This document shows positions 54,878 through 63,554 of a stretch of DNA of 64,000 nt, piece after piece. Origin of the DNA: Candidatus Viadribacter manganicus (GTDB lineage: Bacteria > Pseudomonadota > Alphaproteobacteria > Caulobacterales > Aquidulcibacteraceae); assembly GCF_001679665.1 (NCBI RefSeq), contig NZ_CP013244.1:1240001-1304000 (forward strand), read 5' to 3'. The translations under genes were made by a program, and so were the position numbers. Under the pieces are notes generated by a model. It saw only the letters and a program-made list of their open reading frames with translations, searched no databases and was not told where the DNA came from. How positions within the stretch are numbered: position 1 is the stretch's first letter; each line of letters begins with the position of its first letter.

Positions 54878-57241
54878 ATGCGAGCGCTGGATAAGAAGCT
54901 CTTTCGCGATGTCTGGCGCATGCGCGTTCATGCGCTGGGTGTGGCGCTGGTGCTGGGGTGCGGGCTCTCGGTCATGGTCATGGCTCTGGGCATGCGCGGC
55001 TCGATGGAGCGCACGCGCGCGGCCTATTACGCTGAACGGCACATGGCTGACTTGGCCGTATCGGCGGTCCGCGCGCCAGAACGCATGGCCGAGATATTGG
55101 CCGAGGCGCCGGGCGTTGAGACGATCGAGACACGCGTGAGCGGCGTTGCGTTGCTTGATTTGCCCGACGTCTCAGAACCACCATCGGCGCGTCTCGTTTC
55201 GTTGCCGATTGAGGCCAGACCTCGCATCAATGATCTGACGCTCGCCCGCGGCCGCTGGCCAGATCCTGCACGCGCCAATGAGATTTTGCTGAGCCAAGCT
55301 TTTGGCGACGCCAATCATCTTGGTCTCGGCGACACATTGAACGCCACCATCCATGGCCGGCGCCAGAGGTTGCGGATCGTCGGCATCGCCAATTCGCCGG
55401 AATTCGTCTTCGTCGCAGCCCCCGGCGAACTTTTCCGGCAAGCCAAGCGCTTTGGCGTGATCTGGATGAACCGCGAAGCGCTGGCGCGCGCCTACGACCT
55501 CGACGGCGCCTTCAATGATGCTGTTTTCCTGCTTGGCCGTAACGCCAATCAATCTCAAACCATCGCCGCCATTGATCGCATTCTTGAACCCTATGGCGGC
55601 GTCGGCGCTTATGGCCGCGACCGCATGGTGTCAGACCGCTTTCTCAGCGAAGAACTCCGCCAGCTCTCCACCATGGCGATCTTTTTGCCGGCGCTGTTTT
55701 TGATCACGGCGGCGTTTTTGGTGAACATCGCGCTTGGCCGCGTGATCGCAACAGAGCGCTCCAATATCGGCTTACTCAAGGCGTTCGGCTATTCGAATGC
55801 AGCTGTTGCTTGGCATTACGCCAAGAGCGCGCTCATCTTTGCAGCGATCGGCGCCTTCATTGGTTCAGGCGCAGGCATTGCGCTTGGCCGAGCCGTGGCT
55901 GACCTCTACCGCGACTATTACCATTTCCCGACGCTTGAATTTTCCGCCTCACCTGCAACCTTCATCGGCGCATGGGCGGCAGGTTTCGCGGCAGCTTTAA
56001 CCGGGTGCATCTTTTCGGTGCTGAAGGCGGCGCGATTGTCTCCGGCCGAGGCGCTAACGCCGCCACGGCCGACCACCTTTTTCTCCGCTGGGCCGGCGCT
56101 TTTGCAATTTGAAGCCAGTCTCGACGCCAAATCGCGGATCATCATGCGCCGGATCGTGCGCTTTCCCCGCCGCGCCGGCACAAGCGCGCTTGGCATCGCT
56201 TTTGCCATTGCGCTGCTTGTGGTCGCGCGCACCATGCCGGCGGAGATGGATTATCTCCTCGATGTCAATTTCGGCGTCGCCAATCGCCAAGACGTGACGC
56301 TCAGCTTTACCGAGGCGCGTGACAATAGCGTCCTCCATCAAATCGAGCGGCTTTCTGGCGTCGTCTATGCAGAGCCGTTCCGGCTCGACGATGTTATCTT
56401 GCGTCACAACGGCCGGACTGTGCACGAGGCAATATTCGGCGTGCCCGAACATGCGCGTCTTGCCCAAATCGTGGGCGCGGGCCAGCGGGTCATGGCGCCG
56501 CCGGCGACCGGTATCGCTTTGGCCCGCGCGCTTGCACAAAAGCTGGGCGCAAGGCCAGGCGATGAGATCCGCTTAGAGCAGACGCGCGGCCGGCGCATTG
56601 GGGCAAACGTGCGCGTGACCGCGATCGTTGAACCGATGATTGGTTCATCGGCTTATATGGAGATCGAGGCGCTCTCACGGCTCATGCGCGAGGGCGGCCG
56701 CATAAGCGGGGCGCATCTGCGTATGGATAGCGCCCGCTATCAGGCGTTTAACCGCGAGATCAAAACGATACCGGCCATAGCAGGCGTCAGTTATGTCGGC
56801 CAGGCGGAGGCTTCGATGCGCCGCGAATTCGAGCAAGGGGTCGGCGTCATGAACCTCGTCTATGCCGCTTTCGCTGCGATCATGGCGGGCGGCGTCGCCT
56901 TTTCTGCAGCGCGCATAACTCTTGCAGAACAGGAGCGCGATTTAGCGACGCTGCGCGTGCTTGGTTTTACCCGTCTTGAAGTCTCTTACATTCTGGTCGG
57001 CGAATTAATGGCGCTTGCGCTCATCGCCATCCCGGCCGGCCTTGCGCTCGGCGCGCTTTTGTCGATCTGGCTGATGCAGCTTTTTCAGACCGACATGTAC
57101 GCCTTCCCGTTCGTATTCAATCCGGCAGGTTACGCGTTCGCCATCGCTTTTACGCTCGCATGCGTCGCCACCGCCGCGATGGTTGTGCGCGCCAGCATCG
57201 ACAAACTCGATATGATCGCCGTCCTCAAAGCCAGAGACTGA
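54878..57241 (+). CDS. FtsX-type ABC permease, double domain
   Basis: This 787-residue membrane protein has an N-terminal TM (about 17-40), a periplasmic MacB-like domain (about 45-250), then two FtsX permease blocks (about 260-390 and 650-780), making about eight helices in all. Key text includes LFLITAAFLVNIALGRVIAT and ALIAIPAGLALGALLSIWLM. The duplicated FtsX layout with one ATPase and an HlyD partner is that of mechanotransmission-type exporters (DevC/MacB relatives). Substrate unknown. Confidence 0.88.
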   Translation: MRALDKKLFRDVWRMRVHALGVALVLGCGLSVMVMALGMRGSMERTRAAYYAERHMADLAVSAVRAPERMAEILAEAPGVETIETRVSGVALLDLPDVSEPPSARLVSLPIEARPRINDLTLARGRWPDPARANEILLSQAFGDANHLGLGDTLNATIHGRRQRLRIVGIANSPEFVFVAAPGELFRQAKRFGVIWMNREALARAYDLDGAFNDAVFLLGRNANQSQTIAAIDRILEPYGGVGAYGRDRMVSDRFLSEELRQLSTMAIFLPALFLITAAFLVNIALGRVIATERSNIGLLKAFGYSNAAVAWHYAKSALIFAAIGAFIGSGAGIALGRAVADLYRDYYHFPTLEFSASPATFIGAWAAGFAAALTGCIFSVLKAARLSPAEALTPPRPTTFFSAGPALLQFEASLDAKSRIIMRRIVRFPRRAGTSALGIAFAIALLVVARTMPAEMDYLLDVNFGVANRQDVTLSFTEARDNSVLHQIERLSGVVYAEPFRLDDVILRHNGRTVHEAIFGVPEHARLAQIVGAGQRVMAPPATGIALARALAQKLGARPGDEIRLEQTRGRRIGANVRVTAIVEPMIGSSAYMEIEALSRLMREGGRISGAHLRMDSARYQAFNREIKTIPAIAGVSYVGQAEASMRREFEQGVGVMNLVYAAFAAIMAGGVAFSAARITLAEQERDLATLRVLGFTRLEVSYILVGELMALALIAIPAGLALGALLSIWLMQLFQTDMYAFPFVFNPAGYAFAIAFTLACVATAAMVVRASIDKLDMIAVLKARD

Positions 57242-57245
57242 TTTC

Positions 57246-58445
57246 ATGCGCCTGCCCTCTCGCACAGATCTCTTTGCATTGGCGAAGGCGCCTCTGAAAC
57301 TGACTGTCGCACAGCGCCTGTGGCTGGGCGCGGGTCTGGTTGTGGCGCTGATGCTTGTCTGGCTGGCATGGCCGCGGCCAATGAATGTGGAGATCGCCAT
57401 CATTGACCGGGGCATCGTGCGCAGCGAGGTGGTCGATGAAGCGCGCACGCGGATCCACGATGTCTTTGTGATCGCAGCCCCGGTCAGCGGCGAATTGCAG
57501 CGCATCGAGCTTGAGCCTGGCGATGCGGTCGAGCCCGGGCAAGTTGTGGCTTCGATTCTGCCGGCCGATCCTGCACTGCTCGACGCCCGCGTCGCAGCGC
57601 AAGCCAATGCCGCGGTCGCCGCAGCGCAGGCAGCGCTCGCGGCCAGTGAAGCGGATCTGCAGTTGGCGCAAAGTGATCAAAGGCGCGTTGCGATACTTTT
57701 TGCCCGCGAGTTTGCCTCACAAGCAGCTTTTGACGCCGCCAACGCCAACCTTCGCGCAGCGCGTGCGGCGGTCAATGCGCGCCGGGCCGAGGTCGCACAG
57801 GCGCGCGCAGCGGCAGGATCTCCGTCAGCGCGCGCGCGCCGTGCAACGCCGGTGACGAGCCCCACAGCCGGGCGCGTGCTGCGCGTGCTGCAACAAAGCC
57901 AAACCATTGCTCTTGCCGGTGCGCCTTTAATTGAGATCGGCGACACCAGCCAAATCGAGATCGCGGCTGAGTTCCTCACCCAAGACGCGATCCGCATGCA
58001 GGCCGGCGCGTCAGCCCAGATCGAAAACTGGGGCGGCGATACGCCAATTCCGGCACGCGTCTTCCGCATCGAACCCTATGCGCGCACGCGTATTTCGGCG
58101 CTGGGCGTTGAAGAGCAGCGCGTCAACGTCATCCTCCACCTTGTCGACCCAGAAACGGCGCCCCCGCTCGGCCATGGCTTTCGCGTCGATGCACGCGTGG
58201 TGTTGAACGAACACCAAGATGCGCTCCGCGCGCCGACCGATGCATTGGTGCGCGACGGCGATAATTGGGCTGTGTTTGTGGTGCGCGGCGGCCGGGCGCG
58301 GCTGACGCCGATCAGATTGGGAGATGGCGGCGAAGACTATCGCGCCGTCTTATCTGGATTACGCGAAGGCGACCGCGTCATCCTCTTTCCTGGAGACGCC
58401 ATGGCCGATGGCGACCGGGTTCAGGGCGCGCCGACCCATAGGTAA
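57246..58445 (+). CDS. HlyD-family efflux periplasmic adaptor
   Basis: This 399-residue adaptor has one N-terminal TM (about 24-42) and lipoyl halves (VIAAPVSGELQRIELEPGD; VTSPTAGRVLRVLQQS). An alanine-rich coiled coil (about 115-190) and beta-barrel domains follow. It is 4 bases after the permease gene. With the ATPase and permease it makes a tripartite exporter, which needs an outer membrane channel encoded elsewhere. Ends convergently with the CPBP gene. Confidence 0.88.
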   Translation: MRLPSRTDLFALAKAPLKLTVAQRLWLGAGLVVALMLVWLAWPRPMNVEIAIIDRGIVRSEVVDEARTRIHDVFVIAAPVSGELQRIELEPGDAVEPGQVVASILPADPALLDARVAAQANAAVAAAQAALAASEADLQLAQSDQRRVAILFAREFASQAAFDAANANLRAARAAVNARRAEVAQARAAAGSPSARARRATPVTSPTAGRVLRVLQQSQTIALAGAPLIEIGDTSQIEIAAEFLTQDAIRMQAGASAQIENWGGDTPIPARVFRIEPYARTRISALGVEEQRVNVILHLVDPETAPPLGHGFRVDARVVLNEHQDALRAPTDALVRDGDNWAVFVVRGGRARLTPIRLGDGGEDYRAVLSGLREGDRVILFPGDAMADGDRVQGAPTHR

Positions 58446-58546
58446 GCGATCTTATATCACCGCGCTCTCACCAGCTGGGACAAGATCCCACTCGCCTTTG
58501 TGGACGCACTCTGCATTGGCGCCCTCCCCGGGGCCGCTGATGGCGT

Positions 58547-59464
58547 TCAGACAGGGTTCGAGCTCGATTGTGCTGGGCTCGCTCTTGTTCGCAGACGCCA
58601 AATCAGCATTGCGATCGCTCCAGCGAAGAACACGAGACAGATGACACTGGCTTCTGGTCCTTCCGCGCCGCCGGTGATGAAGTCTGATGCTTGCGGAATG
58701 AGTTTTACAACGAGCGCCGACACGCCCGCGTCGATGCCGGTGACGGGAAGTTCAAAAGCCGTCGCCAAAAACCAATTCCATCCCGCATGCCAGCCCATGA
58801 CGCCCCAGATGTTGCCTGCCTTGATCGCCCAAACACACGCGAAGGCTGAAAACAGAAATGACGCCGCCATGACGCTCAATTTCTGACCCGGTCCATAATG
58901 TAGCGCTGTGAAGACAAGGCAGGTGACCAATATTGCGACGATCACGTTGAAACGCCGCGCCAGCACCGACATCAACCAGCCGCGAAAGATGATCTCTTCG
59001 ACGCTCGCTTGAAGCATGAAGCAAGCAAGGAGAATAGCGATAGCGATGAGATCGCGCGGCGATGCAAAGGCGCGCCCAAAGCCATCTACCTCATAGCCTC
59101 CTATTGCCCAAATGCCGGCGACGACAGCGCCGATGGTTGCAACGCCAATGCAGAGGCCGCGAAGGAAGAAGGCAGCTCCAGCATGTGGCGCAAGGCCGAT
59201 GGTCACGAGCGAACGACGTTCGACAAAGAGCACCCACGCAAAAACCAGCGCAGCGGTCATCGTAAAAGGAATAAGCAAAAAGACATAAAGACCGAGGCGC
59301 CCAATCGGATCGCCCCTATCGGTGAGGAGGCCCCAACGCTCGAACGGATCGTCGGTCAAGATGACTGGCGCGGCTACAAACAGGACCAAGAGAAAGGGCG
59401 CCAACGCCCCCCAAGGCAGCCAACCCTTTGCGGGCTCTGGCGAGAACAGCGATGTTGGTTTCAT
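58547..59464 (-). CDS. CPBP-family intramembrane protease
   Basis: This 305-residue membrane protein has about eight helices and the CPBP (Abi/Rce1) motifs: EEIIFRGWL with the catalytic glutamates, FTALHYGPG, and HAGWNW. MKPTSLF at 59464 is chosen as start; the longer frame from 59605 has no ribosome site and runs into the AraC gene end. Such proteases handle prenylated or peptide substrates and bacteriocin self-immunity. The role here is unknown. Confidence 0.85.
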   Translation of the reverse strand: MKPTSLFSPEPAKGWLPWGALAPFLLVLFVAAPVILTDDPFERWGLLTDRGDPIGRLGLYVFLLIPFTMTAALVFAWVLFVERRSLVTIGLAPHAGAAFFLRGLCIGVATIGAVVAGIWAIGGYEVDGFGRAFASPRDLIAIAILLACFMLQASVEEIIFRGWLMSVLARRFNVIVAILVTCLVFTALHYGPGQKLSVMAASFLFSAFACVWAIKAGNIWGVMGWHAGWNWFLATAFELPVTGIDAGVSALVVKLIPQASDFITGGAEGPEASVICLVFFAGAIAMLIWRLRTRASPAQSSSNPV

Positions 59465-59496
59465 CGCGCCTTGATGAACCTGCGATTTGGCGCGTT

Positions 59497-60309
59497 CTAG
59501 AATGATCGTGCGGGCGTTTGCAGAGCGCGCGCCCAGGCCTTGGGCGTCAATCCGTAAGTTTGCTTGAACGCGCGCCCGAAATGGCTCTGATCGGAAAACC
59601 CGCACGCCTGAGCGATGTCAGCGATGGCGCCGCCCTCGCGCATCATCCGCCGCGCCAAATCTAAGCGTCGCAGCGTCAGATACCGGTAAGGGCTCGTGGC
59701 GAACATGGCTCGAAAATCGCGCGACAATTGCCAGCGGCAATGACCCGTCGCACGCTCCAAGTCTTCGAGCGAAAATCCGCTCGCCAGATGGTCCTCTATG
59801 TAATCGCGCGCATGCGCGGCGGCTTCACGATTGGCGCGCTTAATGGCGAGAGCGGCTCCAGCCGCATCGCGCAACCCAAGCGCCAAGTCATAGAGCGCGT
59901 CCTGATATTCCAGCTTTGTCAGCGGGCGTTGGTAGTCGTGGAGCAAGGCTTTAATCGCACGATAGAGGCGCACGTCAGTCGAAACCCCGCCGTCAACAAA
60001 CGGTAGCGCCTCCCCTTTCAGCACCTCTTGGATCTCCGCCGGCGCGATATAGGCGGCGCGGTAGCGCAAAGCGCCCTCGCCGCCGGCGCGACCATCGTGT
60101 TGCTCGTCGGGATGCAAGATCACCATCTGTCCGGGAGCGGAGGCTCTAGCCGCGCCGCGATAGTTGAAACTTTGAATCCCACTCAAGGTAAGCCCGACGG
60201 TATAAGTATCGTGGCGATGAGGCGCGTAGCCTCGGTCCGTAAGGCAAGCTTCTATGCGCTCAATCTTGCCGGGCGCTTCAATGAGCCAGGTTTTGCCAGC
60301 ATCGGCCAA
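59497..60309 (-). CDS. AraC-family transcriptional regulator
   Basis: This 270-residue regulator has an N-terminal cupin (HRHDTYTVGLTLSGIQSFNY; MVILHPDEQHDG) and two C-terminal helix-turn-helix motifs (SLEDLERATGHCRWQLSRDF; IADIAQACGFSDQSHFGRAF). The sequence FKQTYGLTPKAW is the family's second signature. It lies upstream of the CPBP gene on the same strand (32-base gap) and may regulate it. Effector unknown. Confidence 0.9.
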   Translation of the reverse strand: MADAGKTWLIEAPGKIERIEACLTDRGYAPHRHDTYTVGLTLSGIQSFNYRGAARASAPGQMVILHPDEQHDGRAGGEGALRYRAAYIAPAEIQEVLKGEALPFVDGGVSTDVRLYRAIKALLHDYQRPLTKLEYQDALYDLALGLRDAAGAALAIKRANREAAAHARDYIEDHLASGFSLEDLERATGHCRWQLSRDFRAMFATSPYRYLTLRRLDLARRMMREGGAIADIAQACGFSDQSHFGRAFKQTYGLTPKAWARALQTPARSF

Positions 60310-60509
60310 TGTGAACTTGCCCCCCTCTCTCTTGGTCTCCGCCGCCAGCTAGGCCTGGCTGGCGAAGACCCTTGAGCTTACGAACCCAAGCTAAGGATGC
60401 CCCCGCCAGGTGGGTTGGATGCGGGCCCGCGAGCCTCGATCGGCGGGCCGGCCATCGCTTGCTTTGTTGAGAGCGACCTCGGCGCGACAAACCAATATTA
60501 TATCCCGTG

Positions 60510-62366
60510 TTAGCGGGCGAGATCGGGGGAAGAGTCCATGAACTGCATTGCGGCGAGCCTTGCATAAAGCCCACCGCGAGCGATCAGGGCGCCATGGTCG
60601 CCCTCCTCAACGACGCGTCCCGCATCCATCACGACAATGCGGTCTGCCTCCAACACGGTCGCGAGGCGATGGGCGATCACCAGCGTGGTTCGGCCCTTTC
60701 GCGCTTCGGCAAGCGCTGCTTGAACGTAGCGCTCATTTTGAGCATCGAGCGCACTGGTGGCCTCATCGAGCAACAAAACCGGCGCATCGCGTGCGAGCGC
60801 CCGCGCCAATGCAAGGCGTTGGCGCTCGCCTCCGGACAAAGCTTTGCCGCGGTCACCGACAGGTGCGCTCAATCCGCCTCTCGGTTCTAGAAAAGCCCAA
60901 GCTTCTGCGCGGCGCGCGGCATCTTCGAGTGCAGCGGCGTTTGCGTTTGGGCGACCAAGCGCAATGTTGTCGCCTGCTGTGCCAGAAAACAGATGCGCAT
61001 CCTGCGAGACATAGGAAAAACGAGTGCGCCAATCGCGCGGATCAGCAGTGCGTGCTTCAACGCCGTCAAGCAACAAGCGGCCAGCCTCTGCATCGTAAAA
61101 GCGCAGCAAAAGCCGAAACACCGTGCTCTTGCCGGCGCCGGACGGACCGACGAGCGCGACGGTTTCGCCCGGCTGCACCCTCAACGAAAAATCACGCAAT
61201 GCAGAACGTTCACCGGCGCCAGGATACGTAAAGCAGACACGATCGAATTCAATGGATCCGCGACCTGGATCGGGCAGAGCAATTGGTGAGGCCGGCGCTG
61301 CAATGTCGGGCGTCTCTGCCAATATCTGAGTAAGGCGTTCAGTTGCGCCTGAGGCCTTCAGCACATCACCCCAAACCTCCGACAACATCGCCCCGTTGCT
61401 CGCCGCCAAAATCGCAAACAAAACAAATTGTGCTAGCGCGCCAGGGGTCATCTCCCCTGCCAAAACCGAGCGCGCGCCTAACCACAACACCAATGCGACG
61501 CCCAAGAACATCACGCTGATTGCGCCAGCGGTAAGCTGGGCGCGCGCGCCGATGCGGCGTCGGGCAGCCTCGAATGCTTTTTCGACGGCCGTGCGAAAGC
61601 GCACACGCATGTCATCCTCGCGGCCGAACGCCTGCACGGTGTCGATGGCGTCAATGCTTTCCGAAGCCGTCGAGGATGCGTCCGCGATACGGTCCTGGGC
61701 CGCACCAGCCAGTGTGCGCACGCGCCGGCCGAACAGCAAAATCGGCCCAAGCATGGCCGGGATGATCAATATCAGCAGCCCGGCCAATTGCAGATTGGTG
61801 ATGGCGAGCATCACCGAAGCGCCGATCAAGGTGATCGTGGCTCGGGTTGCAATCGAAGCTGTCGATCCAACCAGATTTTCGACCATGGCGGCGTCGACGG
61901 TTAAGCGGGACAGCACTTCACCAGTGCTGACGCGGGTGAAATAACCAGGCGAGAGCGACAAAAGGTGATCGTAGACGTCAGCGCGGAGGTTCGCGACGAT
62001 CCGTTCGCCAATCTTACTGACGAAATAAAAGCGCCCGGCTGAAAAGACGGCCATCAATAACGCGACGACACCAAGCCCCAGGAATGCACGATCGACGGCG
62101 CCCTGATCACCAGCGACGAAACCATGATCAATGACACCGCGAAACGCTAGCGGCACAGCTAAACTTGCGGCCGCAGCTAAAAGCAAAAAAACGCCTGCGC
62201 CAATGAGATCGAGGCGATGGCGCCAAAGATAGGGCGCCAAATCCTGCAAGGGCCGGATACTGCGCGCCCGCGCGCGCTTGCCAACCGCAAGATTGACGCT
62301 GGCCGCGTGCTCTGCGCCATAGCTCGGTCGATCCGCGTTTGTGTTGGTCATGACAGGATGTGACAT
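60510..62366 (-). CDS. ABCB-type ABC exporter (fused membrane and ATPase domains)
   Basis: This 618-residue half-transporter has six TM helices (about 45-335) followed by an ATPase: Walker A VGPSGAGKSTVFRLL, Q-loop YVSQDAHLF, signature LSGGERQRLALARALA, Walker B VLLLDEATSALD and H-loop VIAHRLAT. The general form is MsbA/LmrA-like (ABCB subfamily). No accessory genes identify the cargo. MTNTNADRP (codon 6) is an alternative start. Confidence 0.9.
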   Translation of the reverse strand: MSHPVMTNTNADRPSYGAEHAASVNLAVGKRARARSIRPLQDLAPYLWRHRLDLIGAGVFLLLAAAASLAVPLAFRGVIDHGFVAGDQGAVDRAFLGLGVVALLMAVFSAGRFYFVSKIGERIVANLRADVYDHLLSLSPGYFTRVSTGEVLSRLTVDAAMVENLVGSTASIATRATITLIGASVMLAITNLQLAGLLILIIPAMLGPILLFGRRVRTLAGAAQDRIADASSTASESIDAIDTVQAFGREDDMRVRFRTAVEKAFEAARRRIGARAQLTAGAISVMFLGVALVLWLGARSVLAGEMTPGALAQFVLFAILAASNGAMLSEVWGDVLKASGATERLTQILAETPDIAAPASPIALPDPGRGSIEFDRVCFTYPGAGERSALRDFSLRVQPGETVALVGPSGAGKSTVFRLLLRFYDAEAGRLLLDGVEARTADPRDWRTRFSYVSQDAHLFSGTAGDNIALGRPNANAAALEDAARRAEAWAFLEPRGGLSAPVGDRGKALSGGERQRLALARALARDAPVLLLDEATSALDAQNERYVQAALAEARKGRTTLVIAHRLATVLEADRIVVMDAGRVVEEGDHGALIARGGLYARLAAMQFMDSSPDLAR

Positions 62367-62693
62367 GCGCGCGGCGCGCCGCCAAGACGGCTTTTAAACC
62401 TTCGTCGCGATCTGGTGGTTGATTCAGCATGCGCGCAAACACCAGAGCGCCAGCCCTACACGCTTGGGGCCGTCACTCTTTGATTTTGTCTTCCCATCGC
62501 TATCGCGTTCAGCGATGGCGACTCTGTGCTTCTCTGCACAATCCTTGCGTGGCTGAGCTGGCCCCCCGAACCTGCTGCTTGCCGAAGCATAGCTAGCATC
62601 GCATCACCGACACCGAGGGCATGATTGGGCAACACCCGCGAAGAACAATCCCGACCTTCTGTGCTTTCGCACCGACGAAGCGATGAAGCTGCG
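62367..62693. other. Gap without a supported gene
   Basis: This stretch should carry the ABC exporter promoter. It contains a small hairpin, CCATCGCT/AGCGATGG (62494-62518), and TGTGC/GCACA (about 62527-62542). No frame shows protein-like content. It ends where the YciI-like pseudogene begins. Confidence 0.45.
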
Positions 62694-62904
62694 ATGCCCA
62701 AATTCGTGACCATCGGCCAGGGAGACGAAGCTGGATATGAGCAAACCCAGAAGATGTGCGCGCCGCTGCGCATGCCAACGACAAGGCGCCTATAAGACGC
62801 GGCGCTTTGATCGGCATGGCCGGCGCTCCAGTGCGGGATTTGCAATCATCGAGGCGGCTAATTTGGAAAAAGCCATTCAAATCGCATCGCGCATCGAAAT
62901 CTGA
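62694..62904 (+). pseudogene. Decayed YciI-like (YCII-related) gene
   Basis: Three pieces of a YCII-domain protein follow one another in different frames. From ATG 62694: MPKFVTIGQGDEAGYEQT. In a second frame: AHANDKAPIRRGALIGMAGA. In a third frame, ending at TGA 62904: GFAIIEAANLEKAIQIASRI. The order and wording match the start, middle and end of the family (KF..IGYGDEAGY, GAL.G.AGAPV, GFAIIEA.DLDEAI.LA). There is also a deletion before the last piece. No functional product is expected. It sits upstream of the SRPBCC gene, a common partner of YciI genes. Confidence 0.7.
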
Positions 62905-62932
62905 CCACTTTCGAGCTTGACACTCGCAAAGC

Positions 62933-62954
62933 CTTGATTGATCGTTCAATCAAG
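62933..62954. promoter_or_regulatory. TetR-type operator CTTGATTGA-N4-TCAATCAAG
   Basis: A perfect 9-bp inverted repeat with a 4-base centre (TCGT) ends on the base before the SRPBCC start codon. It is likely bound by the TetR protein encoded two genes down. A bound repressor would cover the ribosome-binding region. Confidence 0.7.
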
Positions 62955-63554
62955 ATGAAAAATATGCTCCGTTTGGCGTTGCTTTCTCTGATGCTTGGGT
63001 TGGCTAGTCCGGCCTACGGCCAAAGCGCCGAGCGCATCATTGGATGCGCGCGTAGCGAAGCAAATGGCACGCGTACGCTATGCCACGAGGTCGTGGTTGC
63101 AGCATCGACCGACGAGGTCTGGCAGCTCTTTGCATCCAGCGCCGGCATGCAAACCTGGCTTGCGCCGCTCGCCACCATGGATCTGCGCGTCGGCGGCCTC
63201 TGGGAAACCTCTTATCGCGCCGATGCGCGCGCAGGCGACCCCGGCAATATCCGCAATCGGGTGTTGAGTTTTATTCCGGGGCGCATGTTGAGCATCGCCG
63301 TTGATCGCGCCCCAGAGGGTTTTCCCGAACCCGAGCTGGTGCGCGATTTATGGACGGTGATTGAGCTTGAGGCCGTTGATGCATCGCACACGCGCGTGGC
63401 CGTCTCCATGATGGGGTTCGCAAGCAATCCTGGCCACGAGCGTCTCTATCAATTCTTCCAAGCCGGCAATGCGCTGACGCTGCAGATGCTGGAACAGCGG
63501 ATTGTAACCGGGCCAACCGATTGGGCGGCGCTAGCTGCAAGGTCTCGCCCATGA
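62955..63554 (+). CDS. Exported SRPBCC-domain protein (AHSA1-like)
   Basis: This 199-residue protein has an N-terminal signal peptide (MKNMLRLALLSLMLGLASPA, cleaved near YGQ). A START/AHSA1-like helix-grip domain follows: VVAASTDEVWQLFASSAGMQ, GGLWETSY, LSFIPGRMLSI and WTVIELEAVDASHTRVAVSM. An exported form of this usually cytoplasmic family is uncommon. The ATG overlaps nothing but directly follows the palindrome at 62933-62954, with no clear ribosome site outside it. Its stop overlaps the TetR ATG by 4 bases. Ligand unknown. Confidence 0.8.
   Translation: MKNMLRLALLSLMLGLASPAYGQSAERIIGCARSEANGTRTLCHEVVVAASTDEVWQLFASSAGMQTWLAPLATMDLRVGGLWETSYRADARAGDPGNIRNRVLSFIPGRMLSIAVDRAPEGFPEPELVRDLWTVIELEAVDASHTRVAVSMMGFASNPGHERLYQFFQAGNALTLQMLEQRIVTGPTDWAALAARSRP

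Noticed and set aside
62933..62954. The palindrome before the SRPBCC gene as an FNR box
   Set aside because: TTGAT and ATCAA arms are present but 10 bases apart instead of 4. The symmetry fits a TetR operator better.
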